Part shown: positions 20,859 through 31,100 of the stretch, in pieces
Layout: the number at the start of each line of letters is the position of its first letter
Position numbering within the stretch: position 1 is the first letter of the stretch
DNA from: Asparagopsis taxiformis
Taxonomy: Eukaryota; Rhodophyta; Florideophyceae; Bonnemaisoniales; Bonnemaisoniaceae
Assembly (NCBI GenBank): GCA_030407315.1
Contig: JALQPE010000086.1
Span: 163,013 to 227,012, forward strand
Length of the DNA: 64,000 nt
Direction: 5' to 3'
Position numbers and translations under genes: made by a program
The notes under the pieces: model-generated
The model's input: only the letters and a program-made list of their open reading frames with translations
Told to the model about the DNA's origin: nothing
Database searches by the model: none

Positions 20859-22023
20859 ATGACTTTCGCGTTTATCGGTTCATGTCCAAGCGCCATTTCA
20901 AAAACCACTTTCACATCTGCCACCTGCCCGTTCAACTCTACATTGGACTTAGCACGACAAAATGACACTCGCCTTCAGTTCATCCCAAACATGTCCATCA
21001 GCACTGGCTCCAATATCAACACCAATCAAACTGAACAGCCCGCTATATCACAAACACAAAACCCAGACACAGACGCGTTCGGATTCGGAGATCCCGACTT
21101 TCAGGAACAAGTAAGAGGCGAATGGTTCGGATACGAAGCATCATTCTCCGTGCGAGACGGAAAGCCCAGAAACATCGAGGTACGATTCTGCCAACATCCC
21201 CATCCAACACATACATTCATTGCGCACCGCTTCATGTCTAACATCTGAAATGTAGGAAAAATACGTCCCCGACGAATTCCGCAATTGGGGCGTCGAAATC
21301 AAAGGCTTCGACTCTCTCACCAGCACCACATGTCCCAACGACGACTCAGTCTTCATCAAGCACACACGCGCACTACCAACTGTTGGTTGCGAGGCCGACG
21401 CCGTTGTCCCGGAGGTGACCGAACGCACATGGGACCACAGCAAAGTCGACGAGGTGAACGGTGCGTTCTCAGACGGCAGTCTGAGCTGCAGTCCAGCATT
21501 AATGACGGACGAATTGTCACAACGATGGAATGTATGTCTAGTCGATCCGACAGTCGGCGAGAAACGTCGCGCTCGATTGCAATTCGGGCCGGTGAACCAG
21601 CCGTTCGGACAGGTTACAGTGATTATCGAGCGTTGGGAAAGCGCTTTTTGCGGCGGTGAAGTACTACCCGGCTGTGGGGGTAATAACGGTGCGTTTGCTG
21701 AAAGTGCGCCGTTGAATGCAGCGACAGAGCTCGCCGGTACGTGGAACTCGCAGGTTACGACATATCACAGCTCGCATGAGGGGTGGCGTAAGGAGACGCG
21801 TGTGATGCGCGTCGAGAGAAGCGCGGAAGATGCACAGGCAGAGGTGAATGTCGCACTGCCGAGCGGGCTTTCTGTGGGAATTACAACGACAGAGCAGGGG
21901 GAAAAGCATGTGATTGCGGGGTGGATGCCGTCGGCGGATAAGCGTATTGTGTTGCGAAGCGTTTATGGTGCCACAGGTGTGCTGTGCTCTGTGTGTCAGC
22001 ATGTTGAGACGAAACAGAGTTGA
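20859..22023 (+). CDS. DUF3598-like protein with likely plastid leader, two exons
   Basis: Exons 20859-21179 and 21256-22023 join in phase 0 (donor GTACGA, acceptor TGTAG, 76-bp intron), giving 362 residues. The segment RGEWFGYEASF ... VPDEFRNWGVEIKGFDSLTS resembles the lipocalin-like DUF3598 family of cyanobacteria, algae and plants. The sequence continues as an all-beta-looking domain with RARLQFG and AGTWNSQVT. The first roughly 45 residues are rich in Ser, Thr, Ala and Phe with few acids, consistent with a plastid transit peptide. Function is unknown for the family; a role with pigments or lipids in the plastid would be inference. It lies tail-to-tail with the AlkB-type gene, 40 bp apart. 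Confidence 0.65.
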
Positions 22024-22063
22024 TGGATTGTGGTAGGTTGCATTGGATAGCAGGGTGTGTAGT

Positions 22064-23255
22064 TCAATTCATTACATCGCTGTATTTATCTGCCTGTTGC
22101 CATTGCTTTTGATATGACGCAAGCACGGGATCCATAACGGCTCGCCAGAGAGGTGGCACGAGCAGTAGAGGGGCTAGTGTTAGGTAACCAGCAGGCAATT
22201 GAGGGCTGCCGGCAGTTAGTTCTAGAGTCTGATATCGACGAGCGGCATCTATGCGAACAGAAGCACATATGGAGAAGAGGCACAGAGTTAGACGATATAT
22301 TAAGCAAAAGATTCAACCATGGATCGCGTGGGTGAAATGTCAACGTACGAAGATGATGATCTGCATGCACTTGAAGTTTGAATAGCAAGTAGTTGGAAAC
22401 ACTGTGCGGCGCATCCCAACTATGTCTCGGGCCTACCGGCTCATACTCGCCAGAAGGGAGCAATTTTCTTTGCAATCCGTAATGCTCAATAGCATTAATC
22501 TGTTCCAACAAGATTACCGCAAAACACGACTGAAACAAAAAGAGCCCTAATCCAGGCACATCGAAACATTGCCAGAAAAACAAGGCCATGAGAAACTGGG
22601 CCACAAGAAACTGCAACATTTCATTGTGCAGCGAAAAGGTCGACATTGAATTCCTGTGCAAACGATCTCTTTCGAGTCGCCACGCCGAGGCATAACCCTT
22701 CAAAACGGTTCTGGGCAAGAATCGATAGAACGACTCGCCAAATCTCAACGTCGCCGGATCAGCGGGTGTCGCAACTCTCTTATGGTGCCCCCTAGAATGC
22801 TCGATGGTAAAATGAGCGTAAAGAACAGAAACCAACAAAAACTTTGCCAAAAAGCGCTCAAATGTCGATCGGCGATGCATGAGTTCATGTGAACAATTGA
22901 TGCCCTCTGCAGCGATGAGGGCCACGGACCATAGGAGACCGAGGGTACGACATGAGAGGATGGCGTCCTGCGAGTGTTTGACACAACTAGCGGCCCAGAT
23001 GAGCGTGGCGAAATGCACGGGGCACCAGAGATAGACGGCCAATTTGAAGGAGAATTTGGCCTCCAGGTTGTGACGCACGTCGCGCGACAACGGGGCTGAT
23101 GCGACGCGTGGAGATCCGACGTACATGTCGACCAGGGGGATGAACACCCACACGAAGAGGGGCGGTACGAGCGCGTGCCAGGACTGGGCGGAATGATGCG
23201 CGATGACGGTGAGCAAGGGGACGATGTACGGGAGGAAGAAGGGCAGCGCGTGCAT
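22064..23255 (-). CDS. AlkB-type alkane 1-monooxygenase-like membrane hydroxylase, two exons
   Basis: Exons 23255-22349 and 22248-22064 are separated by a 100-bp intron (GTACGT, internal CTAAC, CATAG), giving 363 residues. All four histidine clusters of the di-iron AlkB/xylene monooxygenase group are present: HELMHRR, EHSRGHHKR, NAIEHYGLQRK, and LQVHADHH followed across the intron by ARRYQTL. Hydrophobic segments at the N-terminus and between clusters fit the six-helix membrane fold. The C-terminus QLPAGY and WRAVMDPVLASYQKQW is also typical. Bacterial relatives oxidise the terminal carbon of alkanes or fatty chains using rubredoxin. No rubredoxin or rubredoxin reductase gene is nearby. Reading the first exon straight through gives a false 389-residue version. 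Confidence 0.85.
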
Positions 23256-24248
23256 GGTCGATGGTTGTTCAATCAGTTGATCGAAACGGTTGGTGGATGG
23301 TGCGGAGACATTTTGGATGGTGACATGGGTCGGTCGTTGATGACGGATGCGAGGTCGGGACGGACACGATGCACGATGAGATCAAATGGTGTACAGTCGT
23401 GACTTGCGGGTCGTCTGTGCGTTGTGGCCAATTGGAGATGCATGTGCCAGCTGGCGTATTTGTGGATTAGTTTTGGATGATTGGGATTGTTTTTCGAGGT
23501 TTACAGACTGGGATTATTCAGGTGCGTGAGTATGATGTGCAAGGGGTAACACATGTGCCAGTGATATTGGTACATGTGTCATCACAACAGCCACAGAGTC
23601 CCGAAAATTAGTGTGAGGGAACAGTAAGCGCGGCAACGCAGTCAACTTTTCATTATTGTCGGAAGGATCGACCTTGGAAAATATTGCAAAATCAAGAAAA
23701 TAGGATATGGAAAAATGCTCTTACACAAGATGCACTGTGTCGTTCTATTTGTCGGAAAGGGCGTTGGCAAGCTTGTGTTGTCTCTTATCATGGACAATTA
23801 AGCTCAGACCATTATCGCTCAAAACGCTACCGTTTGTGGAAATGAGATGCGATGGACTTTGGTTCCATTTCAGCTAGGGAAACTTCAGGCCAAAAACAGA
23901 GCACTTGTAAATTTAATTGCAACAGTGCGGCGTGCAGAACAGATAGACGCCTAATACCTACTTGTACGTAAATATTTGGGGTTAATTTGCAAATTCAGTG
24001 CAAAGAACGAATCAAGATGCAACATTTCCATGAAATCTTTCATCGCTACATAGAATTGGGTGCGCGTCGAGTGGTATCAATGCAAAAGTTTATTTTATAA
24101 AAAAACTCGCAAGGTCGTTCCCTGACAAGACCATCCCTTCCCCACGAGTACCCCGCACCAGGACTCCCTGCAACTCATTCTCTATGTCTGGCGAGTGAAC
24201 TCCACCCGACGAACGTCCACCAGCACAAGCACCAACGACAGAAGCACA
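23256..24248. other. Intergenic region of about 1 kb, no supported gene
   Basis: Between the divergent AlkB-like and methyltransferase-like genes. A/T-rich, with only very short ORFs and no tRNA-like boxes or repeats that I can see. Confidence 0.5.
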
Positions 24249-25115
24249 ATGTTGAGCAAGAAAATGAAGGAGCATCGTTCATCCTTAATCGCCACTGCCA
24301 TCTTGCTCATCATCATTTCCACCGCATGGCACATGCACATTTCCGAAGTGGAGCGTAAAATCAGCCAAGCCTCACAGCACGGCACCCGAACGCCCGTGTC
24401 CACCACCGAAAACGTTGCATGCGAGCCGTCCGGCGTGCAGTCATTACAATTGTCAGCGGCCGAGCGACGGCTTGTGTCTATGCGTGAGAAGATTAACACC
24501 ACGGAGATTTGGATGGGGTCCGCAGAAGTGTCCATCATTCTGTCGTATCTGGCGTCGACGTCAACCTATTTGGAATGGGGCAGTGGCGGTAGTACATCCA
24601 ATTTTCCTCAATTTGCACAGTCGCGCGCAATATCCATCGAGCATAACGTCGGGTGGTGCGAAAAGATGCGCGCCAAGATTGCAAATATGCAGTCGTTGGC
24701 TCATCTCGAGTATATCTGTCAGGTGGTCGAGGATCGCGGTATTGGCAAGTTTGAGGGTAGTAATTCATGTCAGAGGTTCGATGGCGCCTATCCGCAGTTC
24801 AAGCAGTATGTCGATGCTGTGGACGCGATGGGGGATGTGTTGTTTGACATGATTTTGATCGACGGACGCGCAAGGGTGGATTGCGCGATCAAATCGTTGG
24901 CGTTAATCCGATCGGATAGTGTCGTGGTGTTGCATGACGCGTCGAGAATTGTGGGCGGCTGTTATAATGACGTGCTAAAATACTACGATGCAATTGATTT
25001 GTACACGGGAAAGGGTAAGCAGGGCGTTGCGGTGTTGAGAAGGAAGCCGCAGTTCGCGTCTTTACAAGGCAATCATACGGCAGTGGCGCACATGTTGCAT
25101 CAGAGATATGCATGA
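24249..25115 (+). CDS. Type II membrane protein with SAM-methyltransferase-like domain
   Basis: 288 residues from the ATG at 24249; the frame opens slightly earlier without an ATG. MLSKKMKEHRSS precedes one hydrophobic helix (about residues 13-28), predicting a Golgi or ER signal anchor with a luminal domain. The domain has YLEWGSGGST (SAM motif I), an acidic SIEHN strand end, FDMILIDGRARVDCA and a VVVLHDASR strand, a Rossmann-like methyltransferase pattern. Two or more Cys pairs fit a luminal protein. Such proteins could methylate cell-wall polysaccharides or glycans, which would suit an alga, but the substrate is speculation. Confidence 0.6.
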   Translation: MLSKKMKEHRSSLIATAILLIIISTAWHMHISEVERKISQASQHGTRTPVSTTENVACEPSGVQSLQLSAAERRLVSMREKINTTEIWMGSAEVSIILSYLASTSTYLEWGSGGSTSNFPQFAQSRAISIEHNVGWCEKMRAKIANMQSLAHLEYICQVVEDRGIGKFEGSNSCQRFDGAYPQFKQYVDAVDAMGDVLFDMILIDGRARVDCAIKSLALIRSDSVVVLHDASRIVGGCYNDVLKYYDAIDLYTGKGKQGVAVLRRKPQFASLQGNHTAVAHMLHQRYA

Positions 25116-25635
25116 CAGCGAGAGAACTGTCGCTGAGAATTGTACACGTTTACACGCAGAACATCCAGTGCAACCGAGATGATAAAGTTTTCCTACTCTA
25201 ACACTCAGCTCATGACACTATAAACTAAATCAGTGTATTACTGTACGTTGCACTGTATCATCAATCATTACGTATTTCCATTTTGCATGTTCATCCACTC
25301 GATTCCAAGTCCCGGAAAACAACAGCAACGCTCGCGCCATAATTGGATGTTGCACCTCGTGAAACGGGACGTACGTTACACAACCTAAACTGCAATTATT
25401 TTTCGGCAACCCATACGTTACACGCAATCAGCGCTGGGACAAACAACGGAACACGCCACCGTAACGGACCCACCACCAACCAATCACAAACCCCAATCTC
25501 CGCGACTCGTTACGATCCGCGCCTGATCCCGCCTCTCATCTCCGACCCATATAAACCACCGCCTCCCCTACCCTAGCAACCTCCGTCCAACCACCTGCTC
25601 ATCAAGCGCCAAACTCCCCACCGCTCGCTATCGCC
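25116..25635. other. Intergenic region with promoter of the TPR gene
   Basis: 520 bp with no coding signal. It becomes C-rich toward its 3' end and contains a TATA box (see separate entry). Confidence 0.5.
25550..25555 (+). promoter_or_regulatory. TATA box of the TPR-protein gene
   Basis: TATAAA in a C-rich context, 80 bp upstream of the ATG at 25636, which leaves room for a leader of about 50 nt. Confidence 0.5.
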
Positions 25636-26553
25636 ATGTCTGCCGTCCCCTGTCAATTCCCGGGCTACCGCCAGTCCTACGTCGAGAAGGACCGCTGTGT
25701 GCGCAACAGCACCGCCGTGCAAGTGCCTGGCGTGGACGTCATGCAGGGGTTCACCATGTCCAAGACGGAGTTTGAGAACATATCATTGCAAACCGTGGAG
25801 AACATGGACTCGAATCGACGCCAAATGACGCCGACATCATCTGCGTCCGATCGGCCGCCACTGGCCAATGTACCGTCGCAGAAGTCCGTTTCCCGGTTTG
25901 CGCGCCAGCGCAAACAATCGCCCGCCGCTAAATTGAAGCGCACCGAGGGTCGTCTCGACGACTCGGATCGCTCCGAGTCGAACGCATCCAGCGATCCGCC
26001 CGTGTTTCGGTCGCCCGCAAAGAAGAGCATTGACCCCGTCATCGCGTGCGCAGAGGACGCAGCTGATTATGCGGACGTGTGTCGCAAACATGCCGCGTCC
26101 CTGCAGAGGAGTCTGCCGGCTGATTATGACGGTGCTGGCGAGTTTTTCGAGAAGGCTGTGGACTACCGCGCGAAATTCGGCCTGTTCTGTACGTCGGATA
26201 ACGCGGATGCGCATGTGGAGTATGCACAGAATTTGAGTAAGAGAGGGTTGACGCCGGAGGCGGAGTATCATCTTAGATGCGCTGCTGATATTTATCGGAT
26301 GCTCAATGCCAGATCGGCGAGAAAGTATGGTGATGTGCTGTTGTATATGGCGGTTGTCATTGATCGGCAGGGTCGTTTGGCAGAGGCTGAGAACTTTTAC
26401 CGTTCTGCATTAGCTGTGTATAGGGCTAACAAACTGTCAGATGATAATGTGAGGGTGGCGATTGACAGTCTTAGTAATAATCTTCGAGCGCAGGGTCGTG
26501 CCGATGAGGTCGACGTTGTCGTCCGTCGTCATTTCCTCGGCGCTCTCGACTAG
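25636..26553 (+). CDS. TPR-like protein, function unknown
   Basis: 305 residues. The N-terminal half (to about residue 135) looks disordered and rich in Ser, Arg, Lys and Pro, with possible phosphorylation sites (RQKQSPAAK, FRSPAKKS). The C-terminal half holds about three tetratricopeptide-type helix pairs: DYDGAGEFFEKAVDYRAKFG, PEAEYHLRCAADIYRML and GRLAEAENFYRSALAVYRAN, with the conserved A/Y/F spacing. This is a protein-protein interaction fold similar to kinesin light chain-type repeats. The partner is unknown. It ends 75 bp from the stop of the convergent formate-THF ligase gene. Confidence 0.65.
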   Translation: MSAVPCQFPGYRQSYVEKDRCVRNSTAVQVPGVDVMQGFTMSKTEFENISLQTVENMDSNRRQMTPTSSASDRPPLANVPSQKSVSRFARQRKQSPAAKLKRTEGRLDDSDRSESNASSDPPVFRSPAKKSIDPVIACAEDAADYADVCRKHAASLQRSLPADYDGAGEFFEKAVDYRAKFGLFCTSDNADAHVEYAQNLSKRGLTPEAEYHLRCAADIYRMLNARSARKYGDVLLYMAVVIDRQGRLAEAENFYRSALAVYRANKLSDDNVRVAIDSLSNNLRAQGRADEVDVVVRRHFLGALD

Positions 26554-26628
26554 GTGGTAGCGCTGGATGGTTGTATTGCATGTGTTTAATTTTTTAAGAA
26601 AAACGAATAAATTTGATAACGTCCCAAC

Positions 26629-28608
26629 CTACATGAGTCCAACAATCTTTCCCGTCTCGGGATCCAAATCAATATCGTAGTACGCTGGTCGAGTTGGTAA
26701 TCCCGGCATCGTCTGAATTTTTCCACACAGCGCCAGTATAAAACCTGCACCGGCACTCAGACGGACTTCACGTACCGGAATCGTGAACCCTGTCGGTGCC
26801 CCCTTCAGCTCCGCATCAGCCGACAAACTATACTGTGTCTTCGCAATACAAATCGGCAATGAACCATAACCATTCCGTTCGTAAAGCGCCAAACCTTCCG
26901 AAGCCTCCTCTGAGAAAACGACACCATCAGCACCGTACACCCGTTTAGCAATCACCTCAATCTTCTCCCTCAACGGCATACAATCTTCATACAAAAAGCG
27001 GAACGTGTCTGCACCGTTCTCCGTCGCTCTGATCAACGCTCGTCCAAGATCCACAGCGCCACGTCCGCCCTCTTCCCAATGATTGGACACAACCGCATCA
27101 AAAGCGCCCGCCTCCTTCGACAGTCGAATAATGCACTGTAATTCCGCCTCTGTATCCGCCTTGAATCTATTACAACACACCACAACCGGCACGCCGTACA
27201 GCATACTATGCTCAATATGTCGTTTCAAATTAGCAAATCCCTTCTCCACTAGCGCCACATCCTCCTCCGAGTACACAGCCGACAGCGGTCGACCCGCCAC
27301 AACAGCCGGTCCGCCTCCGTGCATTTTGAGTGCACGCACGGTAGCCACGAGCACCACAGCGGCTGGTTTGATACCACCGAGGCGACATTTAAGGTGCACA
27401 AATTTCTCCAGTCCAATCTCCGATCCGAATCCTGCTTCAGTGATAACGAATCCGTCTGACCCGACCAGTTTCAACGCCACTTGATCGGCGACCACCGACG
27501 AATTTCCGGATGCTAGATTTGCAAACGGTCCCGCATGTACAAATGTTGCAGTTCCTTCCAGCGTCTGCAATAGATTCGGTTTCAATGCATCCTTCATCAA
27601 AACTGTCAATGCACCGCCAACGCCGAGATCATCAGCTGTGATCAATTCCTCGCCACTTCTCGACTCGCCAATCACAATGCGCCCCAGCCTCTTCCGCAGG
27701 TCGCTCAGATCCGTCGCGAGCGCCAGAACAGCCATGATTTCCGACGCCACACTAATGTCAAATTTGGTCTCGCGCGTGATTCCATGCTCAGTTGGCGACC
27801 GACCAATTTCAATTGATCGCAAATAGCGGTCGTTAACATCAACAACTCGATTCCACTGCACCGAATCTGGCTCGATATCCAATCTCACAAACTTTACAAT
27901 CTCAGCGTCCGTAAGCTCATCTGGATCATCCTTCTCAATACCGAGTTTCTTCAACCTCTCAAACATCCCTCTACTAAATTTGCGCGCCCCAGTCTTACCA
28001 TCCCTTGGACAAAGACGTTCGAACAACGCCTCATTCGACTGCCGCGCCTCGTGAAACATCCGCGTCTCAATAGCGGCTGCCAACAGATTATTGGCGGCGG
28101 ATATGGCGTGAATGTCACCCGTCAAATGCAGATTGAAATCCTCCATGGGTAACACTTGACTCCATCCGCCGCCAGCCGCGCCGCCCTTGATACCAAAGGT
28201 GGGTCCCTGACTCGGCTGGCGAATGCAGGTGAACACACGTCGATCGAGATGTGCACCGAGCGCCTGGCTGAGTCCGACGGTCGTTGTGCTCTTTCCTTCG
28301 CCCAACGACGTCGGGTTGATGCCGGCCACAATAACCAGCTTGCCGTCTGCAACATCGCGCAATCGGTCGCGAACGGAGAGTGACACTTTTGCTTTCGTAT
28401 TGCCATATTGTTCGAGCTCGTCAGGTAGGATGCCCATTGCCTGCGCGATGTCCGCTATGGGTTGCACTGGCACGCTTTGGGCGATCTGGATGTCGGATGG
28501 GACGGGCTTGGTGGGGTTGAGCTTTCGGGCCGTGGAGACCATGGTGGTGAGATGATTGCGAATGGTGGATGGAGTTGCAAATGATATTCGCGTGCGCGAC
28601 GGAAGCAT
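26629..28608 (-). CDS. Formate-tetrahydrofolate ligase (10-formyl-THF synthetase), monofunctional
   Basis: 659 residues, the normal length for the eukaryotic monofunctional enzyme, which makes 10-formyl-THF from formate, THF and ATP. Clear family motifs are the P-loop [59 protein letters not shown] and the C-terminal [20 protein letters not shown]. No dehydrogenase/cyclohydrolase domain is attached. The first 22 residues ([20 protein letters not shown]) are basic and hydroxylated like a mitochondrial presequence. A second ATG at residue 23 begins a cytosolic-type form, so dual targeting by alternative starts is possible. Confidence 0.95.
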   Translation of the reverse strand: MLPSRTRISFATPSTIRNHLTTMVSTARKLNPTKPVPSDIQIAQSVPVQPIADIAQAMGILPDELEQYGNTKAKVSLSVRDRLRDVADGKLVIVAGINPTSLGEGKSTTTVGLSQALGAHLDRRVFTCIRQPSQGPTFGIKGGAAGGGWSQVLPMEDFNLHLTGDIHAISAANNLLAAAIETRMFHEARQSNEALFERLCPRDGKTGARKFSRGMFERLKKLGIEKDDPDELTDAEIVKFVRLDIEPDSVQWNRVVDVNDRYLRSIEIGRSPTEHGITRETKFDISVASEIMAVLALATDLSDLRKRLGRIVIGESRSGEELITADDLGVGGALTVLMKDALKPNLLQTLEGTATFVHAGPFANLASGNSSVVADQVALKLVGSDGFVITEAGFGSEIGLEKFVHLKCRLGGIKPAAVVLVATVRALKMHGGGPAVVAGRPLSAVYSEEDVALVEKGFANLKRHIEHSMLYGVPVVVCCNRFKADTEAELQCIIRLSKEAGAFDAVVSNHWEEGGRGAVDLGRALIRATENGADTFRFLYEDCMPLREKIEVIAKRVYGADGVVFSEEASEGLALYERNGYGSLPICIAKTQYSLSADAELKGAPTGFTIPVREVRLSAGAGFILALCGKIQTMPGLPTRPAYYDIDLDPETGKIVGLM

Positions 28609-28874
28609 GTAATCGATGCGGGCGTTTATGGGCTGCGGCAGGTCGAGCGCTCGAGTTGGAGAATCAATCTCAACAGATTAACGGCACTGTATAGAAACGT
28701 GTACGGTGTAGAGAGAGTGATCTGTCGGTTCTACAGTATTCTCCCTTGTGATAACATATGTACTTAGTTTTCTGTATCTCATATCAGTTAAGTGTAGATT
28801 TGTATGTTCAGACGTCTATTTCGCAGTCGCAGACTCAAAAAAAAGATCTCAAGGACAAAGTTAACGAGAGCTTA

Positions 28875-30391
28875 CTATCGCCGCAGCTCCTTGAGCTTAA
28901 CAGTAACAGCAGCCCGATAATCGGTTCGTCCGCTCGCTTCAGCATAAATCTCCTGCTCAGTGCGCAACGACAGCGACAGCGCATCTGCTTCTGGAAACTT
29001 TTTCGTGTCCCTCCACCCTTCGAACAGTTTCTCTACAGAAGTCTGCCGCAATTTGTGCGGCAATTTCGGCTTTGGACTGAACGAAACAACGGGTTTGACA
29101 ACGCCCTCGCTGGAAACGGTATACCCGTTTGGACGCACCCCATTAATCGTCGTGCTGCCGGGCACATATTTCACCTGAATACCAGTCGCACTCGGGGTGG
29201 GAATAATGCCTTCTGCAGCACCGCCTGTCGCAATCGGGCTAGGTCGCGGCATAATAGGCACAATGTTGCTCTTCTTTACTTTAGCCTGCAACGGCGAAAT
29301 GGACGAGCCCAATGGTCGCTTCTGCGGTGTATGTCGTTGCACCGCATTGAGCGTCGACGCGCCCGCCGCCGTCACCGGCTTTTTCATCAGCAAGCTACCG
29401 GAACTCGTTGGCGACGACAATGGCGGTTTGGTGGATTTGGACGAAACTTGACTCCAGGCTGCTGGTAGGCCGCCAGCGCTGTTTCCATTGGGACGCGACG
29501 TTCGCACCGATGCGTTGGCAGTGTTGACGGCAGTAGTTATGGATGGTTTGTTCAATGGAGGTCTACCGGCGCCGGTCGCGGGTCGTTCGCTGTGCACTTG
29601 CGCCTGCGTCGGCGTCGGTGTCGGTGTCGGCGGCGGGGGTGATGGTAGAACAGAGGTGCTGGGTTTTGGCTCGGACGGAACTGGTGGCTTGGATGAAGGG
29701 CGTGAATCGTTAGATAGTGAATTGGGACTGGATTTAGGAATGGAATTGTCCTTGACAAGCGCAGGATTGGTGGTGGTAGAAGCATCTGGTTTGCGCTCTC
29801 GTTTGGTGGCGGGTTGAAAGACGCGCTCGGTCGGGGAAGCATTGGTAGGTGGTCGGGCTCGTTTGGATAAAATGCTAGGACCTGCTTTTTTGGCGCTATT
29901 CCACGAACGGAGATTGGACTTTGAGCGCGGCTGCTGGGCATTGGAGGGTTCGGGCGGTTTGCGCGCAGGGTCAGCATTATCGGAGTTGGGCTTTCGATCG
30001 TTTTTGGTTATGGCAGACGAGTACACTGAGACGAGATCGCGCGGGGCAGCCTGTGCGGGCTGGGAATGTTGCGAGGCTGATCGTTGCAACGGCTGTGACT
30101 TGTGGTTCTTGTCTACTTTGAGAGAGGTGGCAGTATCTTCGGCGGTGGAACAGGACATTGCACGAACGATGCCTCTGCGCAGCATGCGGGAAGCTTCCTG
30201 CACGGCCTCTGTAATTGTCGGGAGACCGAGCACGTCCACGTAGACGGTTGTTTTGCGCGCATACTGGCGTCCTGATGGTGGAAAGAGGGAGGGTTGGTTA
30301 GTGATGTAGATTTTTATGAGTGGGCGAAATGTTTTTACAATGACATACCATCTATGCCGACGCTTAGACGCGCACGCGACTCTAGCGACAT
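28875..30391 (-). CDS. Ser/Pro-rich protein with REXO1 (Elongin A-binding)-like C-terminal motif
   Basis: Two exons, 30391-30349 and 30271-28875, with a 77-bp intron (GTATGT...CATCAG), give 479 residues beginning MSLESRARLSVGIDG-RQYARK. A short ordered N-terminus (TVYVDVLGLPTITEAV) is followed by about 350 residues of Ser/Pro/Lys-rich low complexity. The last roughly 60 residues (LPHKLRQ, LRTEQEIYAEASGR, VTVKLKELR) resemble the segment that precedes the exonuclease domain in REXO1/Elongin A-binding protein 1. No exonuclease domain follows: tandem stops TAG TAA end the frame and the next gene begins 267 bp on. The family link is tentative. A nuclear role is inferred from composition. Confidence 0.5.
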
Positions 30392-31100
30392 GGGCAATGG
30401 AGCGTTGATGGAGAGAGAAGGGGAATGGACTGGGTGAGTGTGGCAGCGCAACACAGTGCGGCGCAGCGCAGCGAAGCGCTGATGGGGAGCGGCACGAAAA
30501 TGTAACAAAGTGTGTTGGTTGCGGTGGATGTTTGTGAATTGTGCAGTGGCAGTAGTGTTGCGCAACGAGGCATTGACATTGGCGAAAGTTTGGAAACTTT
30601 TCAATTAATTTATAAATGGCTTGTATGATACGGATGCCATCACATACTTTGGATTGTTCACATTCCACGCTGGCCCATTGGGCACCAATGAAACACAAGT
30701 CACGCTTCGGCTCGGCGAATTAAAGAGAATAAAGACGCGTCATTAGTGAAAAACGGATCGTGACACCTTGTCATACGCGAGTACAGTACCGCATGAATGT
30801 GATCGGAAGGGAAACGAAGCGAAGCGTACACAATCCAAACGATTGCATCAAATTGGACGGCTCACACTTGACGCCGAGTGACCGCTTGCGCAAAGATTGG
30901 TGGACGGATGGTATCAAATACAACGACGCTTCAAGCGCTGTCCACAGCTGCAATCTTCACATGATCCCGTCTGCCAAGCGTCCAACCACCGCGTCCGTAG
31001 TGTACACTTCCTCCCCTAATTGCACCTATATATGCATCTCCATCATCCCTCACACCTACACCGCTAGTCCGCATCTCGTCTCTCTGCCCGTCTCTCCGAA
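30392..31100. other. Divergent promoter region before the ABCC transporter
   Basis: 709 bp between two divergent genes. Several open frames extend into it but none has family-like content. Its plus-strand end carries a TATA element. Confidence 0.5.
31027..31034 (+). promoter_or_regulatory. TATA box of the ABCC transporter gene
   Basis: TATATATG, 67-74 bp upstream of the ATG at 31101, flanked by pyrimidine-rich sequence. Confidence 0.45.

Noticed and set aside
22086..22348. Straight-through C-terminus of the AlkB-like ORF (389 residues)
   Set aside because: The sequence after HADHH loses family similarity, while a canonical intron restores the conserved ARRYQTL and MDPVLASYQ end.
28758..29468. 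236-codon plus-strand ORF
   Set aside because: Antisense to the REXO1-like gene's C-terminal exon; composition is a reflection of that coding strand.
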